DNA of 64,000 nt from Candidatus Saccharimonadota bacterium. GTDB lineage: Bacteria; Patescibacteriota; Saccharimonadia; Saccharimonadales; Saccharimonadaceae. Shown here piece by piece: positions 55,501-62,696 of this stretch. Both the position numbers and the translations under genes were made by a program. Under the pieces are notes generated by a model. It was not told where the DNA came from. It did not search any database and worked only from the letters and a program-made list of their open reading frames with translations. The DNA is taken from NCBI GenBank assembly GCA_017455145.1, contig JAFTBP010000002.1, positions 1 to 64,000 of the forward strand, in the 5' to 3' direction. Position 1 is the first letter of the stretch. Every line of letters begins with the position of its first letter.

Positions 55501-55821
55501 CATCCTACGCTCTATAAATACAAACTCCAGCTCGGTTTTTATAAATTATTATTAAATCTCTCCCCAGAATTTAGTAAATACAAAATTGAGCGCGCCCACA
55601 TCCTCTTTGTCGTGCCAGACGACGAATCAACCGTCCACGACAAAGTCTATGAATTTAATGATGCTGACGAAAATCTATTAAAAGAACTCATTCCAGTCGT
55701 TTATCGCCATATTAAGACGCTTGATTTTGTGGACGACCCAGAATTGTTTGTTGAACCAGACAAAAACAAGGGGATTAAGGAAATTCGCGAATTCATTAAA
55801 AAACTACTTGACAATAATTAA
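52561..55821 (+). CDS. UvrD-like helicase with C-terminal PD-(D/E)XK nuclease
   Basis: 1086 aa. Motif I GPGTGKTQ (about 20-27), II DEFQDTN (about 324), III GDDDQAIFAFQG, IV NYRS, VI FFVALTRAKTHL. The C-terminal nuclease (about 880-1086) has GKIDHIHVD and EIYDFKTSG, the RecB-like G-x2-D and D-x-K. Such single chains resemble AddA- or AdnB-like recombination enzymes. AAGGAGG lies before ATG 52561, inside the previous gene. The second subunit of an AddAB-type pair is not seen. Confidence 0.9.
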   Translation: MPLNKNQKKAVEYLSGPLLVMAGPGTGKTQLLSSKVAYILEKTDATPDSILCLTFTESGAQNMRDRLYSMIGSAAGRVHIHTYHAFGSTILAEYKNYATEFDRNLDDAIDGVTQHKIIKSIQDSLSTFDILRFANTSDIISTISSAKSARLSGKDLENIAKDNIETTEKLNPLLNSHLQNLKRGMKFADGVAEVYQPIMETLATFTSTKLLAPGIEKEANALLFELNTIIETEGKKAKPSISALTYWKNKRFEKDENGNFRLSNRIANKKLLSLSHVMQEYEKYLNDSGLYDFADMIQQAISILQKDEGFKLTLEERYQYILLDEFQDTNSAQAELIFRLTDYENPNIMAVGDDDQAIFAFQGANVSNMHDYKERYNAEVITLTENYRSRSGILSTAHNIREQITDSFAKARGIIKKLIPKKEGEAKISRHEFLEASAEYHWIASEIHELINSGVKQSDIAIITPKHKYVAPLLPYLKSYSNINIAYEKRDNLFEDEKIHQILTLSRFIYELSNGKNPAHLLFEILSFPFFEVDPNVAITAIEHVYKKPALDYLRCAEDEKLKTIGTYLAKLTTLSVNSPLELFLDYLVGTAEYEEGKHSPFLDYYAKTSDGFTTFELYENLSVLREAIIKHTTSSAPKLKDLIDFVDDYESAEEPLINTSPYQDSADSVQILTAHKSKGLEFEYVFIVATDDRSWGNAKGNNNMMTLPSNVVSIRHTGVTEDERLRLFFVALTRAKTHLIMTNSIKDFSGKTPARLQYLAEYEKDDKVISPYLPPESQEVIKHYENLPTDQEKSDLKTSWASHYAKLSGNLKELLLKRLENYQLNASDLTNFIDISYGGPLNFYKNKVLRAPDESYSGAMTFGNLIHATFEKVTNDKLSDEDALEFFEKELASASIPEEDLEELRERGTGTLKASLKKFGDLLRADGARAEVNLFHDHLALGDVPLTGKIDHIHVDKDAKTIEIYDFKTSGFKDNKWDSHPTLYKYKLQLGFYKLLLNLSPEFSKYKIERAHILFVVPDDESTVHDKVYEFNDADENLLKELIPVVYRHIKTLDFVDDPELFVEPDKNKGIKEIREFIKKLLDNN

Positions 55822-55836
55822 TTTTTGCAGTAAAAT
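55808..55836 (+). promoter_or_regulatory. strong promoter at the end of the helicase gene
   Basis: Consensus -35 TTGACA (55808-55813), 17-nt spacer, -10 TAAAAT (55831-55836). Transcription should start about 55843. It is one of the best sigma-70 matches in the window and precedes only a small ORF. Confidence 0.75.
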
Positions 55837-55862
55837 ATCAAACATCTCTTCATAAAACATTT

Positions 55863-55899
55863 GGAGGGCCGGTTCGCATACTATGCGATAAGGCCCTCC
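55863..55899 (+). promoter_or_regulatory. double-stem leader hairpin
   Basis: GGAGGGCC (55863-55870) pairs with GGCCCTCC, and TCGCAT with ATGCGA inside, leaving a small loop. It lies in the leader just before an SD-like AAGGGGG (55907-55913). AAGGGGGT could also pair with ACCCCCTT at 56143-56150. Confidence 0.65.
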
Positions 55900-55921
55900 G
55901 CACACAAAGGGGGTGATTTAT

Positions 55922-56128
55922 GTGGGATTATTTGGAGCGTTTGGCTCTGACGATTTAATTATTAGAGATTCTCAGACTGGGGAATCACGCACATTTACCG
56001 CATCGTCCATAGGATACCAGCAAGCTGCACAATTCCGTGAGAGCATCACATCAAAAGGCCACGTCGCTACAGACGATCACAGTGGCTCGCTTGGTAGGCT
56101 ATCTACGATATACCCAGAACAACGCTAA
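55922..56128 (+). CDS. small hypothetical protein behind the structured leader
   Basis: 68 aa from GTG 55922 (8 nt after AAGGGGG); GTG 55913 is a less well spaced alternative. Sequence GLFGAFGSDDLIIRDSQTGE, then a Ser/Thr-rich middle; no known motif. The strong promoter upstream and the terminator after it make a separate transcript of about 390 nt. It could also be a structured RNA in which the ORF is accidental. Confidence 0.45.
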   Translation: MGLFGAFGSDDLIIRDSQTGESRTFTASSIGYQQAAQFRESITSKGHVATDDHSGSLGRLSTIYPEQR

Positions 56129-56212
56129 CACTAGAAAGGAGGACCCCCTTCATACTACGCACCGTTCTGGAGAACTCATGGAGACCCTCCTAGGGCACCA
56201 ACAGGAAACTGG

Positions 56213-56240
56213 GCGACACAATTTGTGTCGCTCTATTTCA
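56213..56240 (+). terminator. terminator before dus
   Basis: GCGACACA-ATT-TGTGTCGC (56213-56231), followed by a T-rich stretch. Separates the small transcript from dus. Confidence 0.7.
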
Positions 56241-56272
56241 TTTCCGACATTTTATGTTATAATATATTGTAT

Positions 56273-57310
56273 ATGGTTACTAATTTTTGGAACAATTTAC
56301 CCCACGGATTCACCGTCCTCGCCCCAATGGAAGGCGTTACGGACGTAGTTTTCCGTAAAGTAATCTCTCGCGCCGGTGCGCCAGATGTCTTTTTTACTGA
56401 GTTTACCAATGTCTCTAGTTTTGCTTCCGAAAAAGGCCGAAATAATGCTTTGGAGCGCCTTGACCTAGAAATCACAAAAGCTCCAAAATCCGCCAAAAAT
56501 TCCAAAAATCCTGACCGCGCTCTAAACACCACCCCTGTCGTAGCCCAAGTTTGGGGTAAAAATCCTGCGCATTTTAAAGAATTAGCCTCCGCGCTAGAAA
56601 ATTTGGGCTTTTCTGGGCTAGATATTAATATGGGTTGCCCAGACCGCCACGTCAACAAAGCTGGTGGTGGTGCCGCTATGATTAAAACCCCAGGCCTCGC
56701 CATAGAATGTATTAAGTCCGCCAAATCCGCAACTAGCCTCCCCGTCTCCGTCAAAACTCGTCTCGGTTTTACGTATATAGACGAATACAAAACCTGGCTC
56801 CCGCTCCTTCTAGAACAAAATCTTTCTGCCCTTACCGTACATTTGCGCACTAGAAAAGAAATGAGCAAAGTTCCCGCGCATTTTGAACTTATTCCAGAAA
56901 TCATCAAACTCCGCGATAAAATCTCCCCAGATACCAAACTCATTATCAACGGCGATATTAACGATATTAAACACGTTCAAGAATTATCAAAAACCTATCC
57001 CGAAGTTGATGGCTTCATGATTGGTCGTGGTGTTTTTAAAAATCCATTTTGTTTCAATAAAGAATATATTGATAAGAAGCCATCTAAAGAAGACCTCCAA
57101 GACCTCCTAGAATATCATTTATCCCTTTTTGATAAGCGACAAAAAGAACTAGAAAAACGTAACTCACGTTATCCTTATGAGCCCCTAAAGCACTTTTTCA
57201 AAATTTATATCAATAATTTCCCGGGCGCGTCAGGCCTCCGCGCCAAACTTATGGAATGTCACGATACGGCCAGCGTCCGTGCGCTTCTAAAATCCGAAAC
57301 TACATTATAA
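56273..57310 (+). CDS. dus: tRNA-dihydrouridine synthase
   Basis: 345-aa FMN enzyme that reduces uridine in tRNA. LAPMEGVTD (about 16-24), NMGCPDRHVNKAGGGAAM (about 122-139, with the catalytic Cys) and the strand with MIGRGVFKNPF. The start ATG 56273 is chosen over 56225 because TATAAT (56258-56263, TG-extended) stands 9 nt before it and the earlier frame reads through the terminator region. Its end overlaps the opposing exchanger gene by 11 nt. Confidence 0.92.
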   Translation: MVTNFWNNLPHGFTVLAPMEGVTDVVFRKVISRAGAPDVFFTEFTNVSSFASEKGRNNALERLDLEITKAPKSAKNSKNPDRALNTTPVVAQVWGKNPAHFKELASALENLGFSGLDINMGCPDRHVNKAGGGAAMIKTPGLAIECIKSAKSATSLPVSVKTRLGFTYIDEYKTWLPLLLEQNLSALTVHLRTRKEMSKVPAHFELIPEIIKLRDKISPDTKLIINGDINDIKHVQELSKTYPEVDGFMIGRGVFKNPFCFNKEYIDKKPSKEDLQDLLEYHLSLFDKRQKELEKRNSRYPYEPLKHFFKIYINNFPGASGLRAKLMECHDTASVRALLKSETTL

Positions 57311-58262
57311 ATACGGCTGTATAGTAACAGATAAATGCCGTAAATAATATCACGCCTTCCGCACGCGATATCTTGTGTTGCGTAAGCGAAAATATGAATA
57401 GCAATACTGATGACCCCACTAGCATCGCTAAGTCAATTACCTGGAATCCGCCAGGCGTCACTGTCCCAAAAATCGCCACCGGGATACCAAGCACTATACA
57501 AATATTAAATATATTTGAGCCTAAAATATTTCCAAGCACTAATTCCGTCTCGCCCTTCCTAGCTGACACGATCGTCGTTACAAGCTCTGGCAAAGATGTG
57601 CCCAGCGCAATTACAGTTAGCGATATAATCCTCTCAGAAACCCCAATAGCAGACGCAATATTAGATGCTGACTCTACTACAAAATTAGATCCAAAAATAA
57701 TTCCAGCAAGACCTAAGCCAGTTATGCCAAGCGAGGGCAAAACCCGCCAACGCGGTTTTTCTACTACGCTCTTGTTTTTGTGGTCGCGCATCGCCATGTT
57801 GATAAGATAATAAAGAAAAATACAAAAGAACAGCAAAATTGCTATACCATCAGACCGCGTAATTTGGTTAACATCGCCAGATTTTAATTGAATATCTAAA
57901 AACAACACAACAAGAAGTGTGGAAATTAATATCGTAATCGGAATTTCCTTCCTAATAGTGTTGTTCTTAATTCTCAGCGGCCGAATCATTGCCGCTACAC
58001 CCAAAATCAATAAAATGTTTAAAATATTTGAACCAATCACATTGCCAAGTACCATATCAGTCTCACCCGACGCCAATGCTTTAATAGACACCGCAAGCTC
58101 CGGTGCCGACGTACCAAACGCAATAATCGTAAGTCCAATCAAAATTTTTGGTACACGAAGATTTGAGGCCGTACTGGAAGCTCCATCTACAAAGAAATCC
58201 GCACCTTTAATAAGAAGAGTAAACCCGACAATCAGAATCAAAATATTTAAGAAAATATCCAT
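57300..58262 (-). CDS. Ca2+/Na+ (CaCA family, YrbG-like) antiporter
   Basis: 320 aa, ten membrane helices in two homologous halves. Each half carries the alpha-repeat: GTSAPELAVS with GNVIGSN, and GTSLPELVTT with GNILGSN. Exchanges Ca2+ or a similar cation for Na+ or H+. ATG 58262 is preferred over 58268: TATAAT (58269-58274, minus strand) lies 6 nt before it, so transcription would start on this codon; the earlier ATG abuts the box. Confidence 0.93.
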   Translation of the reverse strand: MDIFLNILILIVGFTLLIKGADFFVDGASSTASNLRVPKILIGLTIIAFGTSAPELAVSIKALASGETDMVLGNVIGSNILNILLILGVAAMIRPLRIKNNTIRKEIPITILISTLLVVLFLDIQLKSGDVNQITRSDGIAILLFFCIFLYYLINMAMRDHKNKSVVEKPRWRVLPSLGITGLGLAGIIFGSNFVVESASNIASAIGVSERIISLTVIALGTSLPELVTTIVSARKGETELVLGNILGSNIFNICIVLGIPVAIFGTVTPGGFQVIDLAMLVGSSVLLFIFSLTQHKISRAEGVILFTAFICYYTAVFIM

Positions 58263-58320
58263 AAGCATATTATACCATATAAGATGTGTTATAATAAAAG
58301 TATATTAATTGGAGTTTATT

Positions 58321-58863
58321 ATGTTTGACACCAAAGAAGAAAAAGCCAAGATGGACAAGGTAGTTGACCGTTTCCGCGAAGAAATGAAAAAAGTCCGTAC
58401 TGGTCGCGCTCATCCTGATATGCTTGCCGGCATCAAAGTAGAAGCCTATGGTCAATTTATGCCACTAAACCAAGTTGCTAACGTTACCATCGGTGATGCT
58501 ACTATGTTAGTTATTACTCCGTTTGATCCTGCTAATATTAATAATATTTCTTCCGCCATTCGCGCCGATTCTACACTTGGGCTTAACCCTTCTGATGATG
58601 GTCGCGTAGTTCGCGTTCCTATTCCTCCACTTACCGAGGAGCGTAGAAAAGAAATCGTCAAAACCGCTTCCGAAAAAGTTGAAGATGCCAAAATCGCCAT
58701 CAGAAACGTCAGGGAAGACGCTAGAAAAGACATCAAAGAAGCCAAACTCCCAGAAGATGCTACGAAGCGCGCCGAAAAAGAAATTGACGATCTAACTCGC
58801 GAATATAGTGACAAGATTGACGAAGAGTTTAAGAATAAAGAGTCAGAAATTATGAAAATCTAA
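58321..58863 (+). CDS. frr: ribosome recycling factor
   Basis: 180 aa, normal length. VRTGRAHPDMLAGIKVE (about 26-42) is the RRF signature and the C-terminal part forms the three-helix bundle. It splits ribosomes after termination with EF-G. GGAG (58311-58314) precedes ATG 58321; TTG 58309 is not preferred. TATAAT (58290-58295) gives a leader of about 19 nt, an exception to the leaderless pattern. Confidence 0.96.
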   Translation: MFDTKEEKAKMDKVVDRFREEMKKVRTGRAHPDMLAGIKVEAYGQFMPLNQVANVTIGDATMLVITPFDPANINNISSAIRADSTLGLNPSDDGRVVRVPIPPLTEERRKEIVKTASEKVEDAKIAIRNVREDARKDIKEAKLPEDATKRAEKEIDDLTREYSDKIDEEFKNKESEIMKI

Positions 58864-58892
58864 TCACATTTCATATGTGATATAATAGGCTT

Positions 58893-60185
58893 ATGAATAT
58901 TGTTGTAGGTGTTATCATTGGTTTCTTAATCTTGATGGCGCTTGTTGTTGTACACGAGCTCGGTCATTTTATTGCCGCAAGACGCAACGGTGTCACCGTT
59001 GAAGAATTCGGCATCGGCTTTCCGCCTCGTGCCATCGCCTGGGTTAAAAATCCAGAATATGAGAAATGGAAAAAAGATAAATCTGGTGAAAAACCTAAAA
59101 AATGGCTCCGTTTCCCACGTGAAGATTGGGACAAAAAACAAAAAACTCTCATCTTTTCATTAAACTACCTTCCAATTGGTGGCTTCTGTGCTATGAAAGG
59201 CGAGAGCGACAGCGACACCACTCCACACAGTTTTGGCTCTGCTAGCCTCTGGGCTAAAACCAAAATTCTCTTTGCCGGCGTCACAATGAACTGGCTCGCT
59301 GCCTTTATTATTCTAACTGGTCTAGCCATTACTGGGATGCCAGAATTTATGGATAATCAATTTGGCATCACGCCTACCGCTAAAACTACGCCGGCGCATA
59401 TATCTATAAAGAATGTCGTAGAAAATAGTCCAGCCGAAAAAGCCGGTCTTACTAGCGGAGAGTATATTGTTTGGGCATCAAGCGAAAAAGAGTGTCTAAG
59501 CGACGTCTGCACCCCTATTAAAACCACCAGCGATTTAACCATCTTTAATAACAAACACGCCGGCCAAACCGTTTATTATGGTGTCGCCAAAGATATCCAC
59601 GCAGAACCAGACAGTACCAAAGAAAACGTCCGCCTAGTAGAAGCTACTCTTAATCCTACTGATGCCGAATATCTTCTTGGTATTACTATGGAACAAGATG
59701 GTATGGTACGCTACATATTCCCTTGGTATCAAGCTCCTGTTGTCGCCGCCGTCAACACCGTCCAACTTACTGGCGAAACCTATCGTGGACTTGGTAATAT
59801 GGTTGGCTCATTCTTTTCTGGCGTTACAAAACAGTTCAGTGGCGACGACGCTACTCGCTCCGAAGGTCAAAAGGAAATCAAAGCCGCTGGCGATTCCGTC
59901 TCTGGCCCTGTCGGAATCATTGGCATATTATTCCCGAGTTCCGTTGAATCTGGACCTACTACCCTAGCATTTCTTGCTGCCATTATCTCCATCTCTCTCG
60001 CGTGTATGAACGTCCTACCTATTCCAGCTCTTGATGGTGGTCGCTTCTTCTTGATTATGCTTTATCGTCTACGCGGCAAAAAACTAGAAAAAGCCACTGA
60101 AGAAAAAATTGTTTCTCGCGCCTTTATCTTCCTTCTTATCCTTATCGTCCTCGTCACTATTCTTGACATTACGAGGTTCTTCTAA
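58893..60185 (+). CDS. rseP: RseP-like site-2 zinc metalloprotease (M50)
   Basis: 430 aa. HELGH in the first membrane helix (about 22-26) and NVLPIPALDGG near 375 form the zinc site; a PDZ domain (about 165-250) lies between, with a longer loop than usual. It cleaves membrane-spanning regulators or signal peptides. TATAAT (58881-58886) is 6 nt before the ATG, and the CAAX protease gene overlaps by one base. Confidence 0.93.
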   Translation: MNIVVGVIIGFLILMALVVVHELGHFIAARRNGVTVEEFGIGFPPRAIAWVKNPEYEKWKKDKSGEKPKKWLRFPREDWDKKQKTLIFSLNYLPIGGFCAMKGESDSDTTPHSFGSASLWAKTKILFAGVTMNWLAAFIILTGLAITGMPEFMDNQFGITPTAKTTPAHISIKNVVENSPAEKAGLTSGEYIVWASSEKECLSDVCTPIKTTSDLTIFNNKHAGQTVYYGVAKDIHAEPDSTKENVRLVEATLNPTDAEYLLGITMEQDGMVRYIFPWYQAPVVAAVNTVQLTGETYRGLGNMVGSFFSGVTKQFSGDDATRSEGQKEIKAAGDSVSGPVGIIGILFPSSVESGPTTLAFLAAIISISLACMNVLPIPALDGGRFFLIMLYRLRGKKLEKATEEKIVSRAFIFLLILIVLVTILDITRFF

Positions 60186-60943
60186 TGCCTCGCAAGAACA
60201 AAGCCCGCTCTATTATTATCAAAATCCTACTTTGTATTACTTGGGCGTTTTGGGTTTGTGGAGTAATGTTGCTTACGCAATTTGTTCTTGCTAAATTATT
60301 GTCCTGGCTAAGAAGCATCCTGCCATTTTATATTTCATCCTCTGCCCTACAAATGATTTATTCCGCATTATCTTATACCCTAGGCTTCTTCCTCGCAATT
60401 TTTATCCCCCAAAAAATCAGCAAAAAATGGCATACTTCTAAATCTGATTTGGGGTTAAACGAACTCCCTACCTGGACCGATATCGGTCTGGCGCCCGTCG
60501 GACTAATCGTCTACGTGCTTTTAGCCGCTCTTATTACTAGTATTTTTTCCGTTTTTCCTTGGTTTAACGTCAGCGAAACCCAGGACGTCGGCTTTAATAG
60601 TCTTATTGTTCCGTCAGACCGCGTCTTTGCCTTTATTTCGCTTGTAGTTATCGCACCTATCGCCGAAGAGCTAATTTTCCGCGGTTTACTCTATCAGAAA
60701 ATCAAAGGACTTTTCTCAAAAGACAAAAAGCGCCTCGCCATTATAGTTGCTACAATTATTACTTCTGTAGCCTTTGGCTTTATGCACGGCCAATGGAATG
60801 TTGGCGTAAACGTCTTTGCGCTTTCTGTTGTCCTTTGTGTCCTTAGGGAAATCACCGGCTCTATTTATTCCGGCATTTTAGTTCATATGCTAAAGAACGC
60901 TATTGCCTTCTATATCCTCTATATTGCCACTATTGGCTTTTGA
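60185..60943 (+). CDS. CPBP-family (CAAX-type) membrane protease
   Basis: 252 aa with seven or so helices. APIAEELIFRGLLY (about 157-170, the Glu-Glu-x3-Arg motif), FGFMHGQWN with a His (about 197) and the third block SIYSGILVHMLKNAI. Family members cleave membrane peptides or process bacteriocins. It shares the TAATG junction with rseP, suggesting a linked membrane-protein quality or signalling role. Confidence 0.88.
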   Translation: MPRKNKARSIIIKILLCITWAFWVCGVMLLTQFVLAKLLSWLRSILPFYISSSALQMIYSALSYTLGFFLAIFIPQKISKKWHTSKSDLGLNELPTWTDIGLAPVGLIVYVLLAALITSIFSVFPWFNVSETQDVGFNSLIVPSDRVFAFISLVVIAPIAEELIFRGLLYQKIKGLFSKDKKRLAIIVATIITSVAFGFMHGQWNVGVNVFALSVVLCVLREITGSIYSGILVHMLKNAIAFYILYIATIGF

Positions 60944-60958
60944 TGTTAAAATAGCCGT

Positions 60959-62194
60959 ATGAAACTATCGCGATCATTCACCAGAACTCTTAGAAACGCA
61001 CCAAAAGACGAAACTGCCCGCTCCGCACAGTATTTAATTCGCGCAGGCTTCGTCAATAAAGAAATGGCCGGTGTGTATGATTTTCTACCACTTGGCCTCA
61101 GAACACTTAAAAACATTGAACAAATTATCCGCGAAGAAATGAACGCTATTGGTGCCGAAGAGCTCCAAATGAGTGCTTTACAAAATCCCGAACTCTGGGA
61201 AAAGACAGATCGCTGGAGCGACCAAGAAGTTGATATCTGGTTTAAAACAGAGTTGTCCGCCGGTGGAGAGCTAGGCCTTGCCCCAACTCACGAAGAGCCT
61301 ATCACTAACCTTATGAAAACTTACATCAAAAGTTATAAAGACCTTCCTGTTTTTGCTTACCAGTTCCAGACCAAATTTAGAAACGAGCTTCGCGCCAAAT
61401 CTGGCATTATGAGAACTCGCGAATTCTTAATGAAAGATATGTATTCTTTCTGCGCCGATGAAGAAACTCACAACGAATTCTACCACAAAGCCGAAGAAGC
61501 TTACAAACGTGTCTATGAACGTGTAGGACTAGGAGACTGCACTCATCAGACTTTTGCCTCGGGTGGAATTTTTGCCAAATTCTCACATGAATTTCAAACC
61601 GAACTCCCTGTCGGCGAAGATACTATTTATTATAATGATGACAAATCTATCGTCCTAAACGAAGAAGTAGTTTTGCCAGAAGTACTAGACGAATTTGGTG
61701 TCAAAAAAGAAGATTTAAAGTCAGAAAATGCCGCCGAAGTTGGAAATATCTTTACTTTGAAATACAAATATTCCGAGCCACTTGGTCTCAAATTTGACAG
61801 CAAAGATGGCAAAGAGCAAACCGTCTTTATGGGATGCTACGGTATCGGAGTTTCCCGCGTTATGGGTGTTATCGCCGAGAAATTCGCCGACGACAAAGGT
61901 CTGGTCTGGCCAGAAAATATCGCACCATACAAATACTATATTATCGCAATTGGCGAAGCTGGAAACAAAATCGCTTCCGAACTAGAAAAAGAACATCCTG
62001 AAACAATTCTTTTAGACGACCGTGATGCTCGTGTAGGCGAAAAATTTGCTGATGCCGAGCTTATGGGTATCCCATATCGTATCGTTATTTCCGACAAAAC
62101 CATAGCCGAAGAAAAGGTTGAGTGGGCCGATAGAAAAACCGGCGAAACCAAGCTATTGACAATGGGCGAGCTAACCGCTATACTTCAAAAGTGA
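60959..62194 (+). CDS. proS: prolyl-tRNA synthetase, editing-domain-less
   Basis: 411 aa, class II enzyme. Motif 1 GVYDFLPLG, motif 2 FRNELRAKSGIMRTREFLMKD (in parts, about 140-158), motif 3 GCYGIGVSR (about 298-306). The roughly 180-residue INS editing insert of bacterial ProS is absent, so it is the small type; the C-terminal anticodon-binding domain is present. TAAAAT (60947-60952) is 6 nt before the ATG. greA overlaps by one base. Confidence 0.95.
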   Translation: MKLSRSFTRTLRNAPKDETARSAQYLIRAGFVNKEMAGVYDFLPLGLRTLKNIEQIIREEMNAIGAEELQMSALQNPELWEKTDRWSDQEVDIWFKTELSAGGELGLAPTHEEPITNLMKTYIKSYKDLPVFAYQFQTKFRNELRAKSGIMRTREFLMKDMYSFCADEETHNEFYHKAEEAYKRVYERVGLGDCTHQTFASGGIFAKFSHEFQTELPVGEDTIYYNDDKSIVLNEEVVLPEVLDEFGVKKEDLKSENAAEVGNIFTLKYKYSEPLGLKFDSKDGKEQTVFMGCYGIGVSRVMGVIAEKFADDKGLVWPENIAPYKYYIIAIGEAGNKIASELEKEHPETILLDDRDARVGEKFADAELMGIPYRIVISDKTIAEEKVEWADRKTGETKLLTMGELTAILQK

Positions 62195-62640
62195 TGAAAA
62201 AGACAGTAAGTTTAACCAAACAAGGCAAGGCTGATTTAGAAACAGAGCTAAAAGAGTTAATCGGCCGTCGTCCTGCTATTGCTGAGCGTCTTCAGACCGC
62301 TCGTGCCTTTGGTGATTTATCAGAAAACCAAGAATACACCGACGCTCGTTCCGAACAAAAAACCGTAGAAAATCGCATTGCAGAAATTGAAGAAATTTTA
62401 AAAAATGCCAAGGTCATTAGAAACGCTTCCCACGACAAAGTTGCGATGGGTGCTACCGTCACCGTTACACTTTCCGGCAAGAAATTTACCTATTCTATCG
62501 TCGGTCCAGTAGAAGCAAATCCTTTGGAAGGTAAAATTTCCGACAAATCCCCAATCGGCCAAGCCCTAATGGGCAAAAAAGTCGGCGACACCTACGAACT
62601 CCCAAATGGCAACAAAGGCAAAATCACTAACATTGAATAA
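62194..62640 (+). CDS. greA: transcription elongation factor GreA
   Basis: 148 aa. N-terminal coiled coil with FGDLSENQEYTDAR at the tip (the acidic Asp/Glu pair that enters RNA polymerase) and a C-terminal FKBP-like domain (SPIGQALMGKKVGD). It rescues backtracked polymerase. ATG 62194 overlaps the proS stop (TGATG). Confidence 0.95.
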   Translation: MKKTVSLTKQGKADLETELKELIGRRPAIAERLQTARAFGDLSENQEYTDARSEQKTVENRIAEIEEILKNAKVIRNASHDKVAMGATVTVTLSGKKFTYSIVGPVEANPLEGKISDKSPIGQALMGKKVGDTYELPNGNKGKITNIE

Positions 62641-62643
62641 ATC

Positions 62644-62666
62644 TAGCCCTTCGGGGCTATTTTTTA
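62644..62666 (+). terminator. terminator after greA
   Basis: TAGCCC-TTCG-GGGCTA with TTTTTT(A); a UUCG tetraloop stem. Confidence 0.92.
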
Positions 62667-62696
62667 TTTTAGATAAATTATGGTATAATTAAAAAC

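Noticed and set aside
55843-56240. tmRNA or RNase P RNA
   Set aside because: No tRNA-like end with a T-loop, no resume reading frame, and no conserved RNase P cores (e.g. GGAAAGUCC or ACAGAAA) were found.
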